Positions 1-7,263 of a stretch of 64,000 nucleotides of DNA are shown here, in pieces. Below the pieces are notes generated by a model. That model saw only the letters and a list, made by a program, of their open reading frames with translations. It was not told where the DNA came from and did not search any database. Location of the stretch: positions 248,001-312,000 of the forward strand of contig JADJLX010000003.1 in assembly GCA_016709865.1 (NCBI GenBank), given 5' to 3'. The translations under genes and the position numbers were made by a program. The stretch's first letter is position 1; each line of letters opens with the position of its first letter. The stretch comes from Bacteroidales bacterium (GTDB taxonomy: Bacteria > Bacteroidota > Bacteroidia > Bacteroidales > VadinHA17).

Positions 1-1
1 A

Positions 2-634
2 CATCCCGATGTGCATGCTATCGTATTTGACCTGGTTGATGAGGTATGCGATGTGTTTGAAACTGATGCTTTTCACGCAGGCATGGACGAGGTATTTTAT
101 ATTGGAGAGGCGCAGTGTCCGCGTTGCTCGGGAAGAGATAAAGCTGAGCTTTTTGCAGGAGAAGTAAGAACAATAAGGGACCATCTGGCTTTAAAAAAAC
201 GTAAGCTATGGATCTGGGGCGACAGGCTCCTCGATGGTAAGACAACAGGGCTGGGGGAATGGGAAGCAAGCTATAATAACACTCACAGGGCCGTAGATAT
301 GATTCCTAAAGATGTAATAATATGTGACTGGCATTATGAACGTCCCGATCAGACTCCTGTATATTTTGCAATGAAGGGATTAAGTGTTGTTACCTGTCCG
401 TGGCGCATGCCGGGGAATGCCGTTCTGCAGGCTCAGGATATGGTGAGCTGGCGCAAGTATGCAACTCCGGAAATGAAAGACCGTTACATGGGAATGGTAC
501 AGACTGTATGGTCGGGTGCAGGCCAGTTCATGGATAGCTACTATGGAAAAAAACCGGATAGTGATGTAAACTCCCCGGTAAAATGCTTCAAAGCCCTGTT
601 TTTCGAAATTCAGAATCTTGCAGATTCAAAATAG
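2..634 (+). CDS. Family 20-like glycoside hydrolase, C-terminal part (partial)
   Basis: The reading frame is open from the window edge, so the N-terminus is missing; about 210 residues are visible. The HAGMDE motif near visible residue 25 matches the D-E catalytic pair of GH20 beta-hexosaminidases, and WIWGDRLL and the later WSGAG segment fit the last strands of a TIM barrel. GH20 enzymes release terminal N-acetylhexosamines by substrate-assisted catalysis; the exact substrate cannot be told from this fragment. It converges on the minus-strand lipoprotein gene with a 9 bp gap. It could belong to a GH20-related family without hexosaminidase activity. Confidence 0.7.
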   Translation, partial: HPDVHAIVFDLVDEVCDVFETDAFHAGMDEVFYIGEAQCPRCSGRDKAELFAGEVRTIRDHLALKKRKLWIWGDRLLDGKTTGLGEWEASYNNTHRAVDMIPKDVIICDWHYERPDQTPVYFAMKGLSVVTCPWRMPGNAVLQAQDMVSWRKYATPEMKDRYMGMVQTVWSGAGQFMDSYYGKKPDSDVNSPVKCFKALFFEIQNLADSK

Positions 635-643
635 AAGTGATTT

Positions 644-1111
644 TTACTGAATAATCTTAGCCTCTTCCAGCATTATCGGATATGTGTATCCGTAGCCAAA
701 ATCTTTATCCAGAGCTACCTTGCCTTCGATTGTTACTATACTTCCTGTTTCAGGTATTACATCTGATGTAACAGTAAGATCGAATTCCTCTTCAAATATG
801 GTTCCGTCCTGGAGGTGTATCCAGTTTTTGCCCATTATTTCCGGATTCACTTTTGTTACTTTCCCTTTTATTTTAACCGTTTTTCCGGAGTAATCTTTCC
901 TGTTTGAAAATAGTTCGGCAATTGTAATACCTCCATCTGCTTTCTCAATTGTCAGTTCTTCCCTGCCTGCTTTTGCCACTTCCATGTGGGCCGCTCCTGT
1001 CGCAGCAGGTGATGCTGTCTGTTGTTCCGATGTTTCCGGTTTAGCAAGAGGTCCTCTGCATGCAGCTGATAATAAGACTAATACGCCTGTAATAAATAGT
1101 ATTTTTTTCAC
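644..1111 (-). CDS. OB-fold lipoprotein
   Basis: A 155-aa protein if started at the GTG at 1111; the longer frame to 1165 adds 18 residues before the signal sequence and is less likely. The N-terminus is a lipoprotein signal (KKILFITGVLVLLSAAC) with the lipidated Cys at residue 18. After a Thr/Ala-rich linker, the second half has an OB-fold pattern (KTVKIKGKVTKV, then NWIHLQDGT, then a final GKVAL strand) like NrfJ-type and BOF-type periplasmic proteins. No catalytic residues are recognised, so binding of an oligosaccharide, peptide or nucleic acid is only possible. The next gene upstream on the same strand is the ChaN homologue. Confidence 0.7.
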   Translation of the reverse strand: MKKILFITGVLVLLSAACRGPLAKPETSEQQTASPAATGAAHMEVAKAGREELTIEKADGGITIAELFSNRKDYSGKTVKIKGKVTKVNPEIMGKNWIHLQDGTIFEEEFDLTVTSDVIPETGSIVTIEGKVALDKDFGYGYTYPIMLEEAKIIQ

Positions 1112-1186
1112 GATTATAAATTTAAAATATTTGAATGTCAAAGATAACAGTATTTTGAGTTTCACTCAAAGAGATCATGTATATCA

Positions 1187-2065
1187 CTATTTGTACGTAC
1201 GTGTCATTGAAGAAGGAATAGCAATGACAAAGTTTGCAATGTTATTGTTTTCCTTATCCATCTTCTCAATATCATCCTGCTGCACAGTCTCCAGGGTGGC
1301 AATCTTTAATCCGGGACTGAACTTATTGATATACCAGATTATGCCCTCGAAGTTGCTTGAATGATATGATCCGTTATAATGGATAAAAAGTTTGCCTTTT
1401 GACCAGTTTGCAAGAATGAAATGTGCCATTGTTGCATCTTTAACAGCCTGTGCTTTAGGCAGATTTGTATTGGCATGTGCAGCTGCACCGGCTCCCATTC
1501 CGCCCATGGAAAGCATATCTTTATAACATTTCACTTCAGGATCATACGGGAAAGGCATTGGAGCTATATACTTTTTTGCTTCCGGTGAAAGTGTCTCAAG
1601 TCCTTCAAATCCGCTTTTATTTACAACAGAGGCGTACCTGCGTGGCACATTGGTTGCTATAAATGGAAGCTTATTTGATTTTGACAGATCAACAAGAGGC
1701 TTATAATCAGTCTTGTAATTCCTCCATAATTTTACTTCAGCTTCAAATTTTGCACCATCATAAACATCTTTCAGATATTCATCAAGAAGTAACTGATTGT
1801 CTGCTTCGAACATTTCAGCACCAAGAACAAGATTATTTCCTTTTTTATCAAAAAGACTCTTTGTAACCTCAAGTTCCAGCCAATGTGCGATTGGATCATC
1901 ATGTAGTTCTCCGAAAAAGACTATATCAGCCCTTGAAATCTCTTTTAACATATCACCGTAGTCAGACTCTTTTCCTTCTCCGGTGAATATTTTATACGCA
2001 GGTTTTTCCTGTGAAAATGATTGTACTGAAATAAAAGTAAATAGCAGTATTGCAGATAATTTCAT
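1187..2065 (-). CDS. ChaN family (DUF399) heme-binding-like protein
   Basis: A 292-aa secreted protein with an N-terminal signal peptide ending near QSFSQ and no lipobox Cys. The core carries the family signature: IVFFGELHDDPIAHWLE near residues 48-65, then a GAEMFEADNQ segment, and ATNVPRRYA further on. ChaN proteins of this family bind heme and are linked to iron acquisition; no iron-uptake genes are next to this copy, so that role is inferred from family only. It precedes the OB-fold lipoprotein on the same strand and may be cotranscribed. A long palindromic repeat sits upstream at 2146-2246. Confidence 0.85.
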   Translation of the reverse strand: MKLSAILLFTFISVQSFSQEKPAYKIFTGEGKESDYGDMLKEISRADIVFFGELHDDPIAHWLELEVTKSLFDKKGNNLVLGAEMFEADNQLLLDEYLKDVYDGAKFEAEVKLWRNYKTDYKPLVDLSKSNKLPFIATNVPRRYASVVNKSGFEGLETLSPEAKKYIAPMPFPYDPEVKCYKDMLSMGGMGAGAAAHANTNLPKAQAVKDATMAHFILANWSKGKLFIHYNGSYHSSNFEGIIWYINKFSPGLKIATLETVQQDDIEKMDKENNNIANFVIAIPSSMTRTYK

Positions 2066-2145
2066 AGATAATATTATTACTTTATAAGGATGTCAAAGAA
2101 AGTAACAATATTCCTAATTGCAATGTTCATTCAGTTAAAAACCAA

Positions 2146-2246
2146 TAACCACAAAGGTCACTAAGTATTAACACAAAGGTCACAAAGGAATTTTCCATTA
2201 TTCTTCCTTCGTGTCCTTTGAGGTTCCTTAGTGTTCTTTGTGGTTA
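2146..2246. repeat. ~101 bp palindromic intergenic element, copy 1
   Basis: Starts TAACCACAAAGGTCACTAAG and ends with its near-perfect reverse complement (two mismatches in 20 bp). The interior is rich in CACAAAGG / CCTTTG blocks that also pair with each other. It occupies most of the gap between the ChaN and DUF5916 genes. A second copy with the same arm and the same two mismatched positions is at 7131-7237, so this is a dispersed family rather than a simple terminator. Confidence 0.8.
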
Positions 2247-2274
2247 AATAAACCTCTATACTAATTTGAAGAAT

Positions 2275-4911
2275 CTATTTCAATCCAAACCGGTAACTGA
2301 ATTTTATTAGAAATACATTATGTGGTTTATTATCATCGCCATCGAAGAGATCGCCCAGATCGTTCATCAGATCGAGGTTCCCTGAACTGTTGTAGCTGCT
2401 TCTGGTCTGGCTCCATACAAGATAAACAGATGATCCGGGGTTATATTCCCACCTTACCACAAGGTTAGAGAGGAATTCCTGAACATTAAAATCCCTTTTG
2501 CCAAAACTGTATTCTTTTGTGCCATCAATATTTTCATCTATGTCGTATGAGTCTCCATTCAGCTTAATCTGACCGGGAGAGTATGTCCAGAAACGATCAG
2601 TATATTTTTCGGCCATTGGCTGAATTATAAATTTGTGATCGTAATAGCTCCCTGTGGCAACAAATGGCTGGCCCCAGTACTGAAAAGTTAAATTGGGACT
2701 CAGGTTAAGATTTACCCTGAATGATGTATTTATTGTCTTCCTGTCTATGCTGGCAAAAATATATTTATCTCTTCCATTTACAGATACTCTTGATACATAC
2801 TGCAGATCGGAATATGATTTACTGTACCCGGGGCTTACTGTCAGCACGAGATAATTAGTTGGTTTATAGGAAATATCGACACCTGTATTGAAGTTTCTGG
2901 AACTATTTTCCCTTCCTCTTGAACCGTTAGTATAGACCTCAAGAACAAGTTTCTTGCGGTTATCAGTTGAGAAACCTAACCTGGCATTGGTACTGCCCGG
3001 CATTCTCATCATCGGACCACCGCGAAGCATGCCAGTTGACAGAGATGATGTATTGAAGTTTCCACCTGTCCATATGTTCCAGTAATTCTTCAGTCCCATT
3101 GAAGCATTCCACTCGAATCCTCCTCCGGTCCAGTCTCCGCCAAAGTTATTTACAGAATAAAAATCTGCATTAAGGTTATACCTCCTGTAAATACCTTTAG
3201 GCTCCCATTGGCTGTAACCGGCCCAAAGAACAGAGAGTACCTGATCGGCTTCTCGGATGTAGCCAAGGTCGTTTGTCTCAAAACCCGGAGTTTTCCAGAT
3301 AGTGGCACTCATGAAGTTCCAGTGGCCATTTAGTTTCATTATCTGCAACCTTCCTCCTGACCCTGCCAGTGATGTGCGGTTAGTATCAAGCAAAGTATGG
3401 TTATTGTCGGGTCTCTGAAAGTAACGTGCTGAAGATCTTTGAGTGTTCAGGATAACATTTTTTGATCCTTCAACAAGGCTGAAGGCTGTATTCAGATTTA
3501 CCATCCAGCTTTTCTCCTTAAAATACTGGGTAAAGTCAACTCCGCCTGTGTATGCAGCCTTGTGCATGTAATCGCTTAGGTTTGCATCAAGATCTCTGTT
3601 TGTGCTTGTAAAAATTCCACCGATTATTGTGTTACCCTCTTTTATATCCTTCTGAATGCGACCGACCATATAATTGGTGAGAGGCTCAACAGTCTGGTAA
3701 GTCCTTCCTCCAACAGTGTCTATCTCAGCTTTCTCTTCCGCAGTCATTGCCTCAACAAAACCGATAGATAATCCGTTTTTTGTTTTTCCGGTCAGTTTAG
3801 CGGCTCCAAGAATTGTTGTATTTGTTGGGACATCGGCATTCCATCCATCATTAAGATTTGGATAACCCTGAGGCTGGCGTCCTATTCTTCTGGAATAGAA
3901 TAGATTATCATTGCCAACACCTCCGTCGCCGATTCCTAATCCAAAATTTGTTATGTTATTGCCTTCAATAAAAAACGGACGTTTTTCCCTGAAAAATGTT
4001 TCATATGCTGACAGGTTCACTTCTGAAGGGTCAGCTTCAACCTGACCGAAATCGGGGTTAATAGTCAGGTCCATAGTCATATTATTAGTCACGCCGATTT
4101 TTGCATCTATACCGCCATTTAAAGCAGAAAGCTTACCTTTTGCAAGAAATGGATTCTCAGGAACAGTTTTAAAGGTTTCTGTTTTTGCAACTCCATATGG
4201 AGTAATATCAAATATCTTTCTTGGTTTTATCTGTTCCAGACCAGTCAGCTCGCCAAAGAGATGTACAAGTCCGGGTGCATCTTTTGGTATATGCTGCCAG
4301 AATGATGTCTCATTTTTTCTGTAAAATATTCTGGCTATTTCAAGGCCCCAGGTATCACCGGAATTCTTTTCAAACCGGACCTGACTGAATGGAATTTTCA
4401 TTTCCGCAATCCAGCCTTCACCGTTAATAGATGTTTTTACCCACCAGTTTGGATCCCACGATGAGTCTTCGTTCTGACCATCATCTGTAAACATCTGGTC
4501 GAATTTTACACCAGATGAACTAACTCCGAAAAGAAACCCGGTCCGGAGATCATGAAAACTGTCCAGAATTATTCCAACCAGGTCACCATCAACCTGGTCA
4601 CGTCTTGTTAATCTATTCACAATACTGTCGGGAGCAGTATCGAAAGCTTTAATGGCAACATAAAGATTATCTTCATCGAACAGAACGGTGAATTCCGTTC
4701 TCTGCGAGGCTTTTCTGCCATTGTAGGGTTCATGTTGGGTAAAATCATCAACCCAATTGCCTGTCTTCCATTCGGCTTCATCAAGTAGTCCGTTGATAAC
4801 AGGCGCAACTGTAATCCGGGTTGCTTTAAACTGCTTCTTTTCAGGGGTCTGTCCAGTTACACCCGCAACAAGCAGTAAGAGCATAAATCCGGTAATAAGA
4901 ATTCTTTTCAT
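2275..4911 (-). CDS. DUF5916 outer-membrane protein with N-terminal CBM9-like domain
   Basis: 878 aa with signal peptide 1-20. Residues about 30-230 form a family 9 carbohydrate-binding-like domain (VINGLLDEAEW, later FTVLFDEDNLYVAIKAFD and WIAEMKIPFSQVRF). The remainder matches the DUF5916 beta-barrel type: it contains FFREKRPFFIEGN and ends in an aromatic beta strand (FLIKFSYRFGLK) typical of outer-membrane barrels. Molecular function of the family is unknown; a role in binding or passing oligosaccharides or peptides at the cell surface is inferred from the CBM9 fold. Single gene; no obvious partner. Confidence 0.85.
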   Translation of the reverse strand: MKRILITGFMLLLLVAGVTGQTPEKKQFKATRITVAPVINGLLDEAEWKTGNWVDDFTQHEPYNGRKASQRTEFTVLFDEDNLYVAIKAFDTAPDSIVNRLTRRDQVDGDLVGIILDSFHDLRTGFLFGVSSSGVKFDQMFTDDGQNEDSSWDPNWWVKTSINGEGWIAEMKIPFSQVRFEKNSGDTWGLEIARIFYRKNETSFWQHIPKDAPGLVHLFGELTGLEQIKPRKIFDITPYGVAKTETFKTVPENPFLAKGKLSALNGGIDAKIGVTNNMTMDLTINPDFGQVEADPSEVNLSAYETFFREKRPFFIEGNNITNFGLGIGDGGVGNDNLFYSRRIGRQPQGYPNLNDGWNADVPTNTTILGAAKLTGKTKNGLSIGFVEAMTAEEKAEIDTVGGRTYQTVEPLTNYMVGRIQKDIKEGNTIIGGIFTSTNRDLDANLSDYMHKAAYTGGVDFTQYFKEKSWMVNLNTAFSLVEGSKNVILNTQRSSARYFQRPDNNHTLLDTNRTSLAGSGGRLQIMKLNGHWNFMSATIWKTPGFETNDLGYIREADQVLSVLWAGYSQWEPKGIYRRYNLNADFYSVNNFGGDWTGGGFEWNASMGLKNYWNIWTGGNFNTSSLSTGMLRGGPMMRMPGSTNARLGFSTDNRKKLVLEVYTNGSRGRENSSRNFNTGVDISYKPTNYLVLTVSPGYSKSYSDLQYVSRVSVNGRDKYIFASIDRKTINTSFRVNLNLSPNLTFQYWGQPFVATGSYYDHKFIIQPMAEKYTDRFWTYSPGQIKLNGDSYDIDENIDGTKEYSFGKRDFNVQEFLSNLVVRWEYNPGSSVYLVWSQTRSSYNSSGNLDLMNDLGDLFDGDDNKPHNVFLIKFSYRFGLK

Positions 4912-5051
4912 CTGCGGCTTGATTAATAGTGGTTTTACTGATAATGACGGATGAACACAGGAATTGATGCAAAAAAATGATATTATTTTTGTGTTCTCAG
5001 TGAAATACGCTGAAGAACATAAAATTAAAACACTTAAACTGGTATGATACC

Positions 5052-5546
5052 CTAGTCGTAAAGCTTGATAAATTCGAATGTATTCCCGGTATAAGCAAGG
5101 AATTTCAGAAGGTCATTTTTAGAAACAACCAGAGATGCAGTATTTACATTAGGATGAAATGCAAGCCGTTCTGATTCGTTAAGTTTCTCATCAATAAACA
5201 GATGGACATGTTTTTCTTTATCGTTTATAAGGCCGAAAGGAGAGACAGATCCCGGTTCTACTCCCAGGTATTTTTTTAACCGCTGATCAGAAGCAAAAGA
5301 TAGTTTTCCTTGTTTTAGCCGTTTCTCCAGATCGTGGATATCGAGCTGACGGAGATGCTCAAGGATCACAAGATAATGCCTGTTGCCTTTGTGGTTTCGG
5401 AAGAAAATGTTCTTACATCTTCCTGAATTATAATCTTTCCAGTGGATTTTAGCGTCTTCAATTGTAGCGAGAGGCGGGTGTTCGTGATAATCAAACCTGA
5501 TGTCAAGGTTTTCCAGAAGTTCGTAGAGCTCTTTTTGTCCGCGCAT
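5052..5546 (-). CDS. ProX/YbaK-type aminoacyl-tRNA deacylase
   Basis: A 164-aa cytoplasmic protein of the YbaK/EbsC (INS-like) fold. Signature parts are FDYHEHPPLATIEDA near residues 18-32, GRCKNIFFRNHKGNRHYLVIL near 42-62, and VEPGSVSPFGLINDKEKHV near 96-114, matching the free-standing ProXp-ala/PrdX deacylases that hydrolyse Ala-tRNA(Pro) as an editing step. The length is normal. It lies 11 bp downstream of the SiaC-like gene and is probably cotranscribed, without an obvious functional link. Confidence 0.85.
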   Translation of the reverse strand: MRGQKELYELLENLDIRFDYHEHPPLATIEDAKIHWKDYNSGRCKNIFFRNHKGNRHYLVILEHLRQLDIHDLEKRLKQGKLSFASDQRLKKYLGVEPGSVSPFGLINDKEKHVHLFIDEKLNESERLAFHPNVNTASLVVSKNDLLKFLAYTGNTFEFIKLYD

Positions 5547-5557
5547 CGTAAAGCAGA

Positions 5558-5962
5558 CTATTTCTGAATATACTGAAATTCCATACCTACCAGCGACGAA
5601 ATATCATTTCCGGCATCTCTCATATCGAGATCTTCCTTATCGTGGTGCCATTCAATTTTGACAGGAATTCCTGCCGGTTTAAGCTGCTTAAGCTCATTGA
5701 AAATATCGAAAAGGAATTTAGCCGATGAAGAATTGAAATACTCAAGATCAATAACTAATACAAGAGGTTTCTCAGCGGAATATTTTATTGATTTCCCATT
5801 GATAATGGCAGAAGCAAGTGCTTTAACCCATTCAATAACAGGATAATATAATGAACGAACATCCTCCGGGGATGAATTGCCCCTGATAAAATAAACATCC
5901 TCCTCAGGGGAAAAACTTACTTCGGGGGTTGTTGAGGTCGGACTGATATATAACTTTTTCAT
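5558..5962 (-). CDS. SiaC-family (DUF1987) regulatory phosphoprotein
   Basis: 134 aa. The N-terminal PTSTTPEVSFSPEEDVYFIRGNSSPEDV pattern is described here in parts: SPTSTTPEVSF followed by a short beta hairpin and SSPEDV, as in DUF1987 proteins. The FNSSSAK stretch near residues 77-83 is the expected phospho-acceptor segment of SiaC. In Pseudomonas SiaC is phosphorylated by the kinase SiaB and dephosphorylated by the PP2C-type phosphatase SiaA. Neither partner gene is adjacent here; the nearest SpoIIE-type phosphatase in the window is at 25224-28406, but its domain layout differs from SiaA. Regulatory partner unknown. Confidence 0.85.
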   Translation of the reverse strand: MKKLYISPTSTTPEVSFSPEEDVYFIRGNSSPEDVRSLYYPVIEWVKALASAIINGKSIKYSAEKPLVLVIDLEYFNSSSAKFLFDIFNELKQLKPAGIPVKIEWHHDKEDLDMRDAGNDISSLVGMEFQYIQK

Positions 5963-6032
5963 TAACAGACCTTTTTACAAAATTCATTAAAATTTTGCTA
6001 TATCACAAATTTATTTTAGGCGATCGGGAATT

Positions 6033-6512
6033 TCAGAGTAATTTATCGTCTTCTCCTTCAGGCTTATAACCGGTATCTTCGGTAAGGTTGCCCGACGTAT
6101 AGGCGTTTACAGCAAGGCGGTCGCATACTTCATTTTCTGTATTATTGGAATGGCCTTTTATCCATACAAACCTGACAGAGTGTTTCCTGTAGATTTTCAG
6201 GAATCTTATCCATAAGTCAGGATTTTTCCTCTTTTTGAATCCTTTTGATTCCCACTGAAATACCCACCCTTTTTCTACAGAATCAGCGACATATTTTGAG
6301 TCGGTATAAATGACAACTATACTGCCGGCAATTTTTAAAGCCTCGAGTCCTGTTATAACTGCCAGGAGTTCCATTCTGTTGTTTGTGGTTAGTCTGAAAC
6401 CTTCTGATTTCTCAAGCCGGTGCTTTCCTGAAATAAGAACCACGCCATAACCTCCGGGACCCGGATTACCACTTGCAGCCCCGTCGGTATATATAGTTAT
6501 TTCACCTTGCAT
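6033..6512 (-). CDS. rnhA: Ribonuclease HI
   Basis: 159 aa. All four active-site acidic residues are visible: Asp in YTDGAASGNPGPGG (near residue 10), Glu in NNRMELLA (near 48), Asp in IYTDSKYV (near 70) and Asp in NEVCDRLA (near 133), plus the flexible-loop His in WIKGHSNN. It cleaves RNA in RNA-DNA hybrids. The C-terminal extension of about 20 residues is acidic and not part of the fold. Its start overlaps the end of the MarC gene by 11 bp, indicating translational coupling. A second, unrelated RNase H (HII) is at 9484. Confidence 0.95.
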   Translation of the reverse strand: MQGEITIYTDGAASGNPGPGGYGVVLISGKHRLEKSEGFRLTTNNRMELLAVITGLEALKIAGSIVVIYTDSKYVADSVEKGWVFQWESKGFKKRKNPDLWIRFLKIYRKHSVRFVWIKGHSNNTENEVCDRLAVNAYTSGNLTEDTGYKPEGEDDKLL

Positions 6513-7086
6513 TTGGCAGGACTACACCTGAGTTGGTGATGAAAAGTTTAATTGCTATAGACAGAAGAATAACACCAAATACTTTTTTAAGAATCTGTAG
6601 TCCTCCTACTCCGAGTACCTTTTCGAAAAGGGAGGTTAATCTTAGTACTATATAAATTATGCCCATATTCAGAACAAGGGCTATGAATATATTAATTGTC
6701 TCATATTCAGCTTTCAGAGAAAGGATAGTAGTTATTGATCCTGCACCTGCAATAAGCGGGAATGCAATCGGAAAGATTGAACCTGCTCCGGCAGATTCAT
6801 GTTTAAAAAGCTCGATGCCAAGGATCATTTCCATTGCAATAAGAAAGATGATGAAAGATCCGGCAATGGCAAATGATTTAACATCTATCCCGAAGATTCC
6901 GAGCAAAGGGCTGCCGATCAAAAGAAATGCCAGCAGAATCAGGAAGGAAACCAGAGTGACTTTTGCTGACTTAACATCTCCCGATTTGGACTTCAGATCA
7001 ATTATAATCGGGATTGAACCGGGGATGTCGATTATGGCAAAGAGAACCATAAAAGCGGCAAGAATTTCTATAAGACTAAAATGCAT
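6502..7086 (-). CDS. MarC family integral membrane protein
   Basis: 194 aa with six predicted membrane segments. The N-terminal LAAFMVLFAIIDIPGSIPII and the central FPIAFPLIAGAGSITT motif are characteristic of MarC/YchE/UPF0056 proteins. Despite the historical name, MarC does not confer antibiotic resistance in E. coli; the function is unknown, with transport suggested. First gene of a two-gene unit with rnhA. Confidence 0.9.
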   Translation of the reverse strand: MHFSLIEILAAFMVLFAIIDIPGSIPIIIDLKSKSGDVKSAKVTLVSFLILLAFLLIGSPLLGIFGIDVKSFAIAGSFIIFLIAMEMILGIELFKHESAGAGSIFPIAFPLIAGAGSITTILSLKAEYETINIFIALVLNMGIIYIVLRLTSLFEKVLGVGGLQILKKVFGVILLSIAIKLFITNSGVVLPNAR

Positions 7087-7130
7087 TATTTAAATGTTTT
7101 TACAAAGATAGAACAAATAATAAAATTCAT

Positions 7131-7237
7131 TAACCACAAAGGTCACAAAGGTCCCGATAGCTATAGGGATTCACAGAGGTCACAAAGGGTACTTTGCCTT
7201 TGTTTTCTTTGTGTCTACTTTGTGTTCTTTGTGGTTA
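7131..7237. repeat. ~107 bp palindromic intergenic element, copy 2
   Basis: Begins TAACCACAAAGGTCACAAAG and ends CTTTGTGTTCTTTGTGGTTA; the arms pair with two mismatches at the same places as copy 1 (2146-2246). It carries a nested small palindrome, CCCGATAGCTATAGGG, and further CACAAAG/CTTTGTG arms. It fills the 177 bp gap between the S46 peptidase and the MarC gene. No ORF is inside. It may act as a transcription boundary in RNA form, but the lack of a U-run argues against a standard terminator. Confidence 0.8.
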
Positions 7238-7263
7238 AGAGGGATTAAAATTTTACTATAATC

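Noticed and set aside
6659..7093. 144-aa plus-strand ORF over marC
   Set aside because: Antisense shadow of a clear membrane-protein gene; composition typical of reverse frames.
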